From Acidimicrobiales bacterium (GTDB lineage Bacteria > Actinomycetota > Acidimicrobiia > Acidimicrobiales > RAAP-2): a DNA stretch of 9,129 bases. The DNA lies in NCBI GenBank assembly GCA_017883105.1, contig JADGOF010000065.1, forward strand, positions 1 through 9,129. Direction: 5' to 3'. The position numbers and the translations under genes were made by a program. Of the stretch, positions 1 to 5,513 are shown in pieces; positions within the stretch are counted from its first letter, which is position 1; each line of letters starts with the position of its first letter. The notes under the pieces were generated by a model. That model had not been told where the DNA came from. It saw only the letters and a list, made by a program, of their open reading frames with translations, and made no database searches.

Positions 1-957
1 GTTGTTGGCCACCAGATTGAGCCCGGGGATGAAGCCGGGGACGGTGGCCATCTGGTGGATCGGATCGGTCTTCTTCTTGGGGAAGGGGCAGCTGATCCAG
101 CTGGTGGTCGAGATGGCCACGTGGGCCTGATAGGCGAGGACATGGCCGGATCCGGCGGCGGCCGAGTGGAGATCGGGCGTTCCGGTGACCACCGGCACGC
201 CGCCGCCGAGACCCAGATCATGGGCAACCTCCGGCGACACCGTGCCCACCGTGCTGCCCGTGGCGACGAGGCGCGGCAGTTTGGCGACCGGCACGCCGGA
301 TCGTCGGACCAGCACCGGGTCGTAGCCCAGCCGCTCGGGAGTCCGGTTGTCGGTGAGCCATGCCCCGGCCATGGATGCCGGTGAGGCGGCAGCGATCCCC
401 GTAAACCGCATCGAGAGGTAGTCGACCGGCTCGAGATACCAACGGGTGGCCCGGGCCACGTCGGGCAGGCAGCGCTCGACGAAGAGGATGTGGCCGATCG
501 GATCGGCCCCTGATGTGGAGGGTGCCCCGCCACTGTGCCGGATCCACTGGATCAGAGCAGCCGGCGAGTACCCGCTGACCGGCCCGCCGACGGCCCGCCG
601 GGTGAGCGGGCCACCTCGGGTATCGGACCACAGGAGGCACGCTCCCGTCGGCCGTCCAGCCGCGTCGACGGGCACCGTGCTGGCCCACTGGCCCGTGCAC
701 GATACGGCGGCGATCCTGTCCGGCGCCACGACGCCCGAATCGATGGCCCGCCTGGCCCCGCTGAGCACCAGCTGCCACCACTCCTCGGCGTCCTGGGTGG
801 CGGCACCGCCCGGAGTGTGGTGGGTGGCAACCGGTAGGTGCTCCTTCCAGGCGATGACACCGGTCATCGAGACCAGCCCGACCTTCGGGCCGCCGGTCCC
901 CAGGTCGACGGCGAGGACGTACTGCTCCTCGCGGCCGATGCTGCTCGGATCGTTCAC
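1..957 (-). CDS. FGGY-family carbohydrate kinase (xylulokinase-like), 3' end beyond window
   Basis: The frame is open for 319 codons from a GTG at 957 to the window edge with no stop, so the C-terminal part lies outside. Visible motifs of the FGGY sugar-kinase fold are the N-terminal phosphate-binding strand AVDLGTGG (residues 16-23), SCTGQW (86-91), the substrate-site motif WSDTR (110-114) and TPDLHSAAAGSG (260-271). D262 in the last motif fits the catalytic base of the family. After it comes a lysine run (PKKKTD). Family members transfer the ATP phosphate to sugars or polyols in the cytoplasm; 'xylulokinase' is only a generic label here. The GTG lies 22 bases after the lyase stop. I see no good Shine-Dalgarno sequence, and translational coupling would explain that. 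No other in-frame start is close by. Family confidence is high, substrate unknown. Confidence 0.9.
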   Translation of the reverse strand, partial: MNDPSSIGREEQYVLAVDLGTGGPKVGLVSMTGVIAWKEHLPVATHHTPGGAATQDAEEWWQLVLSGARRAIDSGVVAPDRIAAVSCTGQWASTVPVDAAGRPTGACLLWSDTRGGPLTRRAVGGPVSGYSPAALIQWIRHSGGAPSTSGADPIGHILFVERCLPDVARATRWYLEPVDYLSMRFTGIAAASPASMAGAWLTDNRTPERLGYDPVLVRRSGVPVAKLPRLVATGSTVGTVSPEVAHDLGLGGGVPVVTGTPDLHSAAAGSGHVLAYQAHVAISTTSWISCPFPKKKTDPIHQMATVPGFIPGLNLVANN

Positions 958-979
958 CGCGGGTCGCGTCCGGGAGGGG

Positions 980-2371
980 TCAGGCGTCGGCGGGGATGGC
1001 CTGCTGGGTGTCCATCATGTCGCCCATCACCATCTTGATGAAGTCGTCGGCCTCGTCGGTCATCCCACCGGCCACGCCACCGTAGATGGCCGCCGACTTC
1101 GGCGCCTCGCCGGCATGTCCGGTGGCGTAGGCGACCGCCTCGGTAAGGTCGGCGTCAAAGGCATCGGCGACCCCTTCTTTGGTTTGGGGCCGGGTGACCG
1201 CCATGTGCAGCGCGTTCGGGTACTGCTGGCCGTTGAACCGCCACCCTCGCTCACGCATGAAGTCGTTCACGTGGTAGATGTCGAACGCGTCGGAGGTGAA
1301 ACTAAACAGGAACGTCGGGCTGCCCAGGATGCGGAGCTCGGGATGGGAGAGCACCGACCGCTGCATGGCGGCCGACGTCTCGAAGATGGCCTTGGCATAG
1401 TGCCGGTACCCCTCCCGACCCAGCTGGATCATGGCGGCCCAGGTGGCGGCGATGAGCCCACCCGAACGGGAACCCTCCATGCCGGGGGAGCAGTACTTGC
1501 CCCCGCTCCAATCGGTGAGAAAGAAGTACTGGGCGTTGCGGACGGCCTTGTCGCGGAAGGTGAGCACCGATGTGCCCTTGAAGGCATAGCCGTACTTGTG
1601 GGTGTCCGCCGAGATCGAGGTCACCCCGGGGTGCCGGTAGTCGAAGACCGGCACGTCGTAGCCGAGCTCCTGCCCGAAGGGAAGGATGAACCCGCCGAGG
1701 CAGGCGTCCACGTGGAGACCAACCCCGGCGGCCAACGCGATCTCGGACAACCGTCCGATCGGGTCGATGGTGCCGTAGCCGTAGTTGCAGGCCGAACCGA
1801 TGAGGGCCACGGTGTTGTCGTCGATGTGCTGGTCGACCCATTCGGTGTCGACCTGGGTGGTGACCGGGTCGATGGGCGCAACGCGCAGGTCGATCCCGAA
1901 GAGATGGCACGCCTTGTCGAAGGCGGGATGGGCGGTTTCGGGCTTGATCACGTTGGGACGGCTGATACCGCGCTCCTTGGCCCCGTACTCACGGTAGGCG
2001 AGCATGGCGTGGCAGATGCTCCCGGTACCGCCGGTGGCCACCAGTCCGACCGGTTCGCTGCTGGTGACCGCCTCGGCGTGTAGGAGGTCGAGGGTCATGG
2101 CGATGATCTCGGCTTCGAACTTGGTGGCGCTCGGACACATGTCCCGCTGCAACACGTTGACATGGGCGAACAGGCCGAATGCCTCGTTCATGAATCCGTA
2201 GTGGTCGTGGTCGCCGCAGTACATGGTGCCCGAGCACTTGCCCGACTCCCAGTCCGCGTCCTCCTCGGTGGCCATGGTCCGGAGCTCCTCGAGGATGTCG
2301 GACCGCGGGGTCCCCTGCTCGGGGAATCGGCGGTGCACGGTGAACCGGTCGTGGTAGGGGAAAGTACTCAT
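980..2371 (-). CDS. PLP-dependent lyase/decarboxylase, sphingosine-1-phosphate lyase-like
   Basis: A 463-residue protein of the group II PLP decarboxylase superfamily. The PLP lysine is K259 in SADTHKYGYAFKGTSV, and D222 in HVDACLGGFILPF should contact the pyridine nitrogen. TGGTGS (113-118) should bind the cofactor phosphate, and TAHPAFDK (146-153) supplies the stacking histidine, H148. Several stretches read like S1P lyases rather than glutamate decarboxylases: DACLGG, DTHKYGYA.KG, the glycine/serine run SPGMEGSRSGG (295-305), and FDIYHVNDFMRERGW (363-377). That family splits phosphorylated 2-amino-alcohols into a fatty aldehyde and phosphoethanolamine. No N-terminal membrane helix is present, unlike eukaryotic enzymes, so it is probably cytosolic. 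The start is ATG 2371, chosen for the strong GAAGGAG 8 bases upstream; the frame is open further, to 2440. A glutamate- or aromatic-type decarboxylase remains possible. Confidence 0.9.
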   Translation of the reverse strand: MSTFPYHDRFTVHRRFPEQGTPRSDILEELRTMATEEDADWESGKCSGTMYCGDHDHYGFMNEAFGLFAHVNVLQRDMCPSATKFEAEIIAMTLDLLHAEAVTSSEPVGLVATGGTGSICHAMLAYREYGAKERGISRPNVIKPETAHPAFDKACHLFGIDLRVAPIDPVTTQVDTEWVDQHIDDNTVALIGSACNYGYGTIDPIGRLSEIALAAGVGLHVDACLGGFILPFGQELGYDVPVFDYRHPGVTSISADTHKYGYAFKGTSVLTFRDKAVRNAQYFFLTDWSGGKYCSPGMEGSRSGGLIAATWAAMIQLGREGYRHYAKAIFETSAAMQRSVLSHPELRILGSPTFLFSFTSDAFDIYHVNDFMRERGWRFNGQQYPNALHMAVTRPQTKEGVADAFDADLTEAVAYATGHAGEAPKSAAIYGGVAGGMTDEADDFIKMVMGDMMDTQQAIPADA

Positions 2372-2379
2372 TGTGCCGA

Positions 2380-2386
2380 CTCCTTC
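2380..2386 (-). promoter_or_regulatory. Ribosome binding site deciding the lyase start
   Basis: GAAGGAG on the minus strand lies 8 bases before the ATG at 2371, inside the 25-base gap after the oxidoreductase stop. It supports ATG 2371 over the in-frame upstream codon at 2440, which would overlap the previous gene. Confidence 0.75.
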
Positions 2387-2396
2387 AGGGATGGGG

Positions 2397-3416
2397 TCAC
2401 GCTCCTCTGGGGCGCATGTTGGCTGCACGGTACACGGCATCGATGACCGTCATGTTGGCGACCGCGTCGTCCGGGGTGGTGAGGGCCGGCCGGCCCCGGA
2501 GGACGGCATCGCAGAATGCGTCGAGTTGATAGGCGTAGGTGGGCCGCCGGGCCGGAATCTCCGTCCGGCGGGTCCCACCTGACCGTACGGTCAACCAGCT
2601 GACGAATTGTGGCGCGATGGGATTGAAGACCCGCAGTTCCCCGCCGTCGCCGATCACCCGGGCGGACAAGTGGAGCACCGAGGTGGACCAGAGCGAACAG
2701 TGCACCGAGGCGGTGTGGCCGCTCGGGAACTGCAGCTCGGCATGCATGGCCCGGTCTACGTCGGGGCTCTGGAGCCTGGCGGATGCCGAGAGGACCGTGG
2801 GTTGCTCGCCGCCCAACATGCGGGCCATGTTCACCACATAGCACCCCATGTCCATCATGGCGCCGCCTGCCAGGCGGTGTTGATACCGGATGTCGGACTT
2901 GTTGGGGATCGGGGCTGACAGCCAGGTCTCGATGTGGCGGATGGGTCCGAGCTCACCGCTGTCCACGATCTCGCACATGCGACGGGCCAGCGGATGGTAC
3001 CGGTAGTGGAAGGCCTCGACCACCACCAGGCCCGACTCCTCGCCTGCCCGACCGGCGGCGGCAGCCACAGTTGTCGCCTCTGCCGCGTTGGACGTGAACG
3101 GCTTCTCGCACAGCACGTGCTTGCCGGCGGCCAGCGCGGCCAGCGTCCACTCGGCGTGGAGGCTGTTGGGCAAGGGGATGTACACGGCGTCGATGTCCGG
3201 GTCCGACACGACGGCCTCATAGCTGTCGGCAACCCGCGGGATGTGGTGGCGCCGGGCGTAGATGCCGGCCCGTTCGCAGTCGCGGGCGGCCACCACCTCC
3301 ACCGATGCCTCCGGGCTGGCCGTTGCCGGACGGAGGAGTGCGGCGGGGGCGATCCGCGCCGCACCGAGGATGCCAAATCTCACTGAAGGGATGGTCATGG
3401 CCATCAACAATCCCAT
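2397..3416 (-). CDS. Gfo/Idh/MocA-family NAD(P)-dependent oxidoreductase
   Basis: A 339-residue protein of usual family length. The N-terminal Rossmann domain starts with FGILGAARIAPAAL (14-27). The domain ends with the signature CEKPFTSN (103-110), where K105 is the expected catalytic lysine. The C-terminal substrate domain holds AGGAMMDMGCYVVNMAR (183-199). D189 and Y193 sit where glucose-fructose oxidoreductase and dihydrodiol dehydrogenase relatives have Asp and Tyr, so this branch is more likely than the inositol dehydrogenase branch with a His. The family oxidises or reduces sugars, polyols and related diols in the cytoplasm. It is the first gene of the three-gene minus-strand unit and stops 25 bases before the lyase ATG. 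The start is uncertain: ATGs at 3416, 3404 and 3398 all precede the Rossmann strand. 3404 has a weak GGGA 6 bases upstream, and 3416 is the longest. Substrate unknown. Confidence 0.9.
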   Translation of the reverse strand: MGLLMAMTIPSVRFGILGAARIAPAALLRPATASPEASVEVVAARDCERAGIYARRHHIPRVADSYEAVVSDPDIDAVYIPLPNSLHAEWTLAALAAGKHVLCEKPFTSNAAEATTVAAAAGRAGEESGLVVVEAFHYRYHPLARRMCEIVDSGELGPIRHIETWLSAPIPNKSDIRYQHRLAGGAMMDMGCYVVNMARMLGGEQPTVLSASARLQSPDVDRAMHAELQFPSGHTASVHCSLWSTSVLHLSARVIGDGGELRVFNPIAPQFVSWLTVRSGGTRRTEIPARRPTYAYQLDAFCDAVLRGRPALTTPDDAVANMTVIDAVYRAANMRPRGA

Positions 3417-3437
3417 CTTCTCGACGAACCGGCTCTT

Positions 3438-3458
3438 CCCGCCCCCGGACCGGGCGGG
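3438..3458. other. GC-rich perfect hairpin in the oxidoreductase leader
   Basis: CCCGCCC (3438-3444) pairs exactly with GGGCGGG (3452-3458) across a 7-base loop. It ends 21 bases before the longest oxidoreductase start, so in a minus-strand transcript it would sit close to the ribosome entry site. It could slow translation, end transcription, or be composition noise in GC-rich DNA. Confidence 0.5.
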
Positions 3459-3493
3459 TCGGGAGTCGGGATGTCGTGGGGCAGGCGATCATC

Positions 3494-3520
3494 AAGATAC
3501 GGGAGGTCGGCGTGGACCAA
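3494..3520 (-). promoter_or_regulatory. Weak candidate promoter for the oxidoreductase operon
   Basis: On the minus strand, TATCTT (3499-3494) resembles a -10 element, with TTGGTC (3520-3515) 15 bases upstream. The spacer is short and the -35 match poor. It is the best pair I found between this operon and the divergent small gene, and it is offered as a candidate only. Confidence 0.25.
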
Positions 3521-3568
3521 GGAGTGCTGACGGTGGCCCGGGAGCTCGCGGAGGGGAGGATGGCGAGC

Positions 3569-3594
3569 CCCCTGCACGCTGCCCCGTGCAGGGG
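3569..3594. terminator. Perfect 10-bp hairpin in the divergent region, possible terminator
   Basis: CCCCTGCACG (3569-3578) pairs without mismatch with CGTGCAGGGG (3585-3594) around a 6-base loop. No T-run follows on either strand, which is common for GC-rich actinobacterial terminators. No annotated gene ends here, so it could be the terminator of a lost plus-strand gene (see the coding-like stretch just before it) or a structured leader of the minus-strand operon. Confidence 0.5.
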
Positions 3595-3623
3595 TGAGAC
3601 GGGGTTGGCCAGGGGTGATGGAG

Positions 3624-3641
3624 GTTGCGTAACGACACGCA
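3624..3641. promoter_or_regulatory. Short palindromic sites upstream of the small gene, possible operator
   Basis: GTTGCGTAAC (3624-3633) has palindromic outer and central bases (GTT.CG.AAC). An overlapping inverted repeat TGCGT (3626-3630) / ACGCA (3637-3641) has a 6-base spacer. They lie about 45-60 bases upstream of the probable transcription start at 3684. No regulator gene is in the window, so operator function is only a guess. Confidence 0.25.
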
Positions 3642-3671
3642 CCTGGCTGAACGTCAGAGGGAGCGAGGACC

Positions 3672-3684
3672 TAAGATTGCAGTG
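3672..3684 (+). promoter_or_regulatory. -10 element of a probable leaderless promoter
   Basis: TAAGAT (3672-3677) fits the TAnnnT -10 consensus and ends 6 bases before the GTG at 3684, so transcription should start at or next to the start codon. No clear Shine-Dalgarno lies at normal spacing before this GTG, which fits leaderless translation, common in actinobacteria. The -35 region is poor (TGAACG-like around 3648). Confidence 0.5.
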
Positions 3685-3971
3685 TGTTGGTCACGGCGTC
3701 GCCCGAGCTGCGCTCCCACGTCGGAGAGCATGGAGGATCGCTGTACGTCCGGTGCCGACACAACCGGGGATGCCGGGGTGTGACCTTCCTCGAGGCCACC
3801 ACCAAGCCGCCTCCCTCGCTCGATCCCTACGACCTGTTCATCGTCGACGGGATTCTGGTCCACGCATGCCTTCCCCGGGCGATCCGGCCCCACGAGCTCC
3901 GGCTCTCCATGGAGGGATGGCGTCGCAGGCACCCCGTGGCCTCGTGGGACGGGTGCGCCTTCGTGGTCTGA
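3684..3971 (+). CDS. Small hypothetical protein with four cysteines
   Basis: A 95-residue open frame with a strong G/C preference in third codon positions, so it is very likely translated. I do not recognise the family. Visible features are C24 and C30 in YVRCRHNRGCRG, C62 in LVHACLPR and C91 in the C-terminal WDGCAFVV. The middle reads as a compact alpha/beta protein (FLEATTKPP, YDLFIVDGILVH). There is no signal peptide or membrane segment, so it is probably cytosolic. The spaced cysteines could bind a metal or form a redox pair, but no standard zinc-ribbon spacing is present. The GTG start at 3684 sits just downstream of a TAAGAT -10 element, suggesting a leaderless mRNA. It is a single-gene unit, convergent with the NlpC/P60 gene across the 3996-4032 hairpin. 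Confidence 0.7.
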   Translation: MLVTASPELRSHVGEHGGSLYVRCRHNRGCRGVTFLEATTKPPPSLDPYDLFIVDGILVHACLPRAIRPHELRLSMEGWRRRHPVASWDGCAFVV

Positions 3972-3995
3972 CCGGGAGCTGGCGCTGAAAGCCCG

Positions 3996-4032
3996 TCCCG
4001 ACCGTCGGCCCGGATCGCCGGGCGACGGGGGA
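3996..4032. terminator. Bidirectional hairpin terminator between convergent genes
   Basis: The core stem GCCCGG (4008-4013) / CCGGGC (4018-4023) closes an ATCG tetraloop. After one bulged G it extends with CCGTC (4002-4006) / GACGG (4024-4028), and after a GA bulge with TCCC (3996-3999) / GGGA (4029-4032). It lies between the plus-strand stop at 3971 and the minus-strand stop at 4039, so it can serve both genes. No T-tract follows. Confidence 0.7.
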
Positions 4033-4038
4033 GCCGAC

Positions 4039-5271
4039 TCAGGGCCTCCGGCCGTTGGGCATCAGGTCGCCGGTTCCCCACTGGCCGAGCGCGTTGAGCT
4101 GGACGTGGTTGCCGGTCGATTCGACGATGCGGTTGCCGCCCACGTAGAGGGCTGTGTGGTACACCTGGGTCCAGTCGGTCTGGCTGTGTCCCCAAAAGAC
4201 CAGATCGCCGGCTTGCAGATCGGTCATCGAAACCGGAACTCCCGTGGTGTGGTACTGGTCGTTGGCCACTCGTGCGAACCCCAGACCGGCGCCATGGATC
4301 CACGAGGCCAACGTAAGTCCCGAACAGTCGTAGCCCACCGGGCCGTTACCGCCCCAGATGTAGGGCTTTCCGAGCTGCCGGAAGGCGAACAGAACGGCCT
4401 TGTCACCGGGGGTGGTCGGGGCGAGGAGCAGGGCCATCGTCGGGGGGGACTGCGAGGTTGCGTCACCGTAGGCGTTGGCGTTGCCGTTCTGCTGGACGAT
4501 CCAGTACCCACGTCCCGAACCGGTTCTGACCAGCTTCTGGACCGGTTCGCCGGTGGTGCCGGCTGCCGACCCGTGGAAGGTGCCATCGCCGAAGGAGAAG
4601 ACCCCGCCGTCGGAGGCCACCATCCAGTACCCTCGGCCGTCGGGCGTCGAGGTCATAGCGACGATCGGCTGTTGCAGCCTCAGGTTGCCGGTGGATCCAT
4701 AGAAGGTGGCATCGCCGAAGGAGAAGATCCCCCCGTCGGAGGCCACCAGCCAGTACCCCTTGCCGTCGGGCGTCGGGGCCATCCCCACTATCGGCTGATT
4801 GAGCACGAGCGATCCGGTCGACCCGTGGAAGGTGGCATCGCCGTAGGAGAAGATCCCCCCGTCGGAGGCCACCATCCAGTACCCACGTTGGTCGGGCGTG
4901 GCGGCGAGGCCCACGATGGGACGGTTGAGCTGGATGTTGCCGGTCGACCCGTAGAAGTGGGAATCGCCGTAGGAGAAGATCCCCCCGTCGGAGGCCACCA
5001 TCCAGTAGCCCCTCTGGTCGCTGGTGGTGACGGCACTGACGATGGGCCGATTGAGCGGACCGGAGGGAGAGCCGTAGGAGGGGACCCCATAGTCCATGAT
5101 CGATCCGCTCGGGGTGGCCAGCCAGAAGTTGTCCGAAACCGCTGATCCGACCACGTGGCCGCTGCGTGAAAGGGTGGATGCGGATGCCGGGGTGGTGATC
5201 AACCCGCCCGCCACCAGCGAGATCAACCCGATCCCGGCTGCACTGAACCGCCGTAGCCATCGTTGCCCCAT
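4039..5271 (-). CDS. Exported NlpC/P60 peptidase with N-terminal propeller-like repeats
   Basis: A 410-residue secreted protein. A Sec signal peptide (basic RWLRR, hydrophobic core about 11-26, likely cleavage after PASA at residue 31) is followed by six repeat units of about 42 residues: a degenerate one (48-87), three near-identical (88-129, 130-171, 172-213), a diverged one (214-254) and a partial one (255-275). Each has a GYWMVASDGGIFS-like core and a YGSTG-like turn, suggesting a beta-propeller or similar fold. The C-terminal NlpC/P60 domain (about 287-410) has catalytic C316 in YDCSGL and H372 in YHTALYVGG, with N388 or H389 as possible third residue. Such enzymes cut peptidoglycan stem peptides outside the membrane; the repeats probably bind wall or glycan (inference). 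ATG 5271 is supported by GAGGGG 8 bases upstream. It is a single-gene unit with its own promoter. Confidence 0.93.
   Translation of the reverse strand: MGQRWLRRFSAAGIGLISLVAGGLITTPASASTLSRSGHVVGSAVSDNFWLATPSGSIMDYGVPSYGSPSGPLNRPIVSAVTTSDQRGYWMVASDGGIFSYGDSHFYGSTGNIQLNRPIVGLAATPDQRGYWMVASDGGIFSYGDATFHGSTGSLVLNQPIVGMAPTPDGKGYWLVASDGGIFSFGDATFYGSTGNLRLQQPIVAMTSTPDGRGYWMVASDGGVFSFGDGTFHGSAAGTTGEPVQKLVRTGSGRGYWIVQQNGNANAYGDATSQSPPTMALLLAPTTPGDKAVLFAFRQLGKPYIWGGNGPVGYDCSGLTLASWIHGAGLGFARVANDQYHTTGVPVSMTDLQAGDLVFWGHSQTDWTQVYHTALYVGGNRIVESTGNHVQLNALGQWGTGDLMPNGRRP
4447..5130 (-). repeat. Tandem ~126-bp coding repeats within the NlpC/P60 gene
   Basis: Repeat units within the coding sequence, read on the minus strand: degenerate 5130-5011; close copies 5010-4885, 4884-4759 and 4758-4633 (126 bp each); diverged 4632-4510; partial 4509-4447. 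The central copies share long nearly identical DNA segments, for example the part encoding VASDGGIFS. Unequal recombination could therefore add or remove whole 42-residue units without breaking the frame. Confidence 0.85.
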
Positions 5272-5325
5272 GCCCTGCGCCCCTCGCTATGGATTTGCTC
5301 TGCGTCAAAATCACGATCAGTAGCT

Positions 5326-5354
5326 ATTATCCCACGGACAGTGATATTCGGCAA
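5326..5354 (-). promoter_or_regulatory. Sigma-70-type promoter of the NlpC/P60 gene
   Basis: On the minus strand, TTGCCG (5354-5349) and GATAAT (5331-5326) are separated by exactly 17 bases. The predicted transcription start is near 5319, giving a leader of about 48 bases that contains the GAGGGG ribosome site (5285-5280). The local AT-rich stretch stands out against the GC-rich surroundings. Confidence 0.65.
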
Positions 5355-5366
5355 GGTGTGGCTGCT

Positions 5367-5413
5367 GATGGGCTCGAGCTCCTGCTCCATCGGGCGGGTC
5401 GAGGAGCCCCATC
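5367..5413. other. Inverted repeats with alternative pairings in the divergent region
   Basis: GATGGGCTC (5367-5375) can pair with GAGCCCCATC (5404-5413) with one bulged C. An alternative GCTCCT (5378-5383) / AGGAGC (5402-5407) uses the same right arm, so the two cannot form together. The element lies upstream of the NlpC/P60 -35 box and in the region that should carry the esterase promoter, which I could not identify. It may be a protein-binding site or chance. Confidence 0.3.
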
Positions 5414-5502
5414 CCACCACGGCTCGCCGATAGGGTTCGGCGATACGTTCGGTGAAGGCCGATCGGGAAAAAAAGGGGAGCGGGGGACCAGTGGGACCGA
5501 AC

Positions 5503-5506
5503 GAGG
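5503..5506 (+). promoter_or_regulatory. Ribosome binding site deciding the esterase start
   Basis: GAGG lies 7 bases before ATG 5514 but only 4 before the adjacent GTG 5511, so the ATG is preferred as the start. The difference is a single residue. Confidence 0.5.
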
Positions 5507-5513
5507 CTGAGTG

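Noticed and set aside
446..2083. Long plus-strand open frame (545 codons) opposite the kinase and lyase
   Set aside because: It runs antisense across two genes with intact catalytic motifs, its translation has no recognisable domain, and GC-rich codon bias on one strand commonly opens such frames on the other.
3217..3642. Minus-strand open frame of 141 codons upstream of and overlapping the oxidoreductase
   Set aside because: It overlaps the oxidoreductase N-terminus in another frame and is Pro/Arg/Ser-rich, a typical GC shadow.
3305..3988. Plus-strand open frame of 227 codons across the small-gene region
   Set aside because: It cannot be coding over its full length because it covers the 95-residue gene in another frame; only its 3452-3594 part looks coding-like, and that is reported as a possible relic.
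4447..5130. CRISPR-like regular repeats
   Set aside because: The units are about 126 bp, in frame within a gene with an intact signal peptide and catalytic domain, and have no spacers.
4105..5145. Plus-strand open frame (346 codons) opposite the NlpC/P60 gene, with apparent repeats
   Set aside because: The repeats (GEDPPVGGHHPV-like) are only the reverse complement of the propeller-like units, and no domain or ribosome site supports translation.
5468..5474. Run of seven A bases (poly-A) as terminator tail or slippage site
   Set aside because: No hairpin precedes it on either strand at the right distance, and it lies outside any gene, about 30 bases upstream of the esterase ribosome site.
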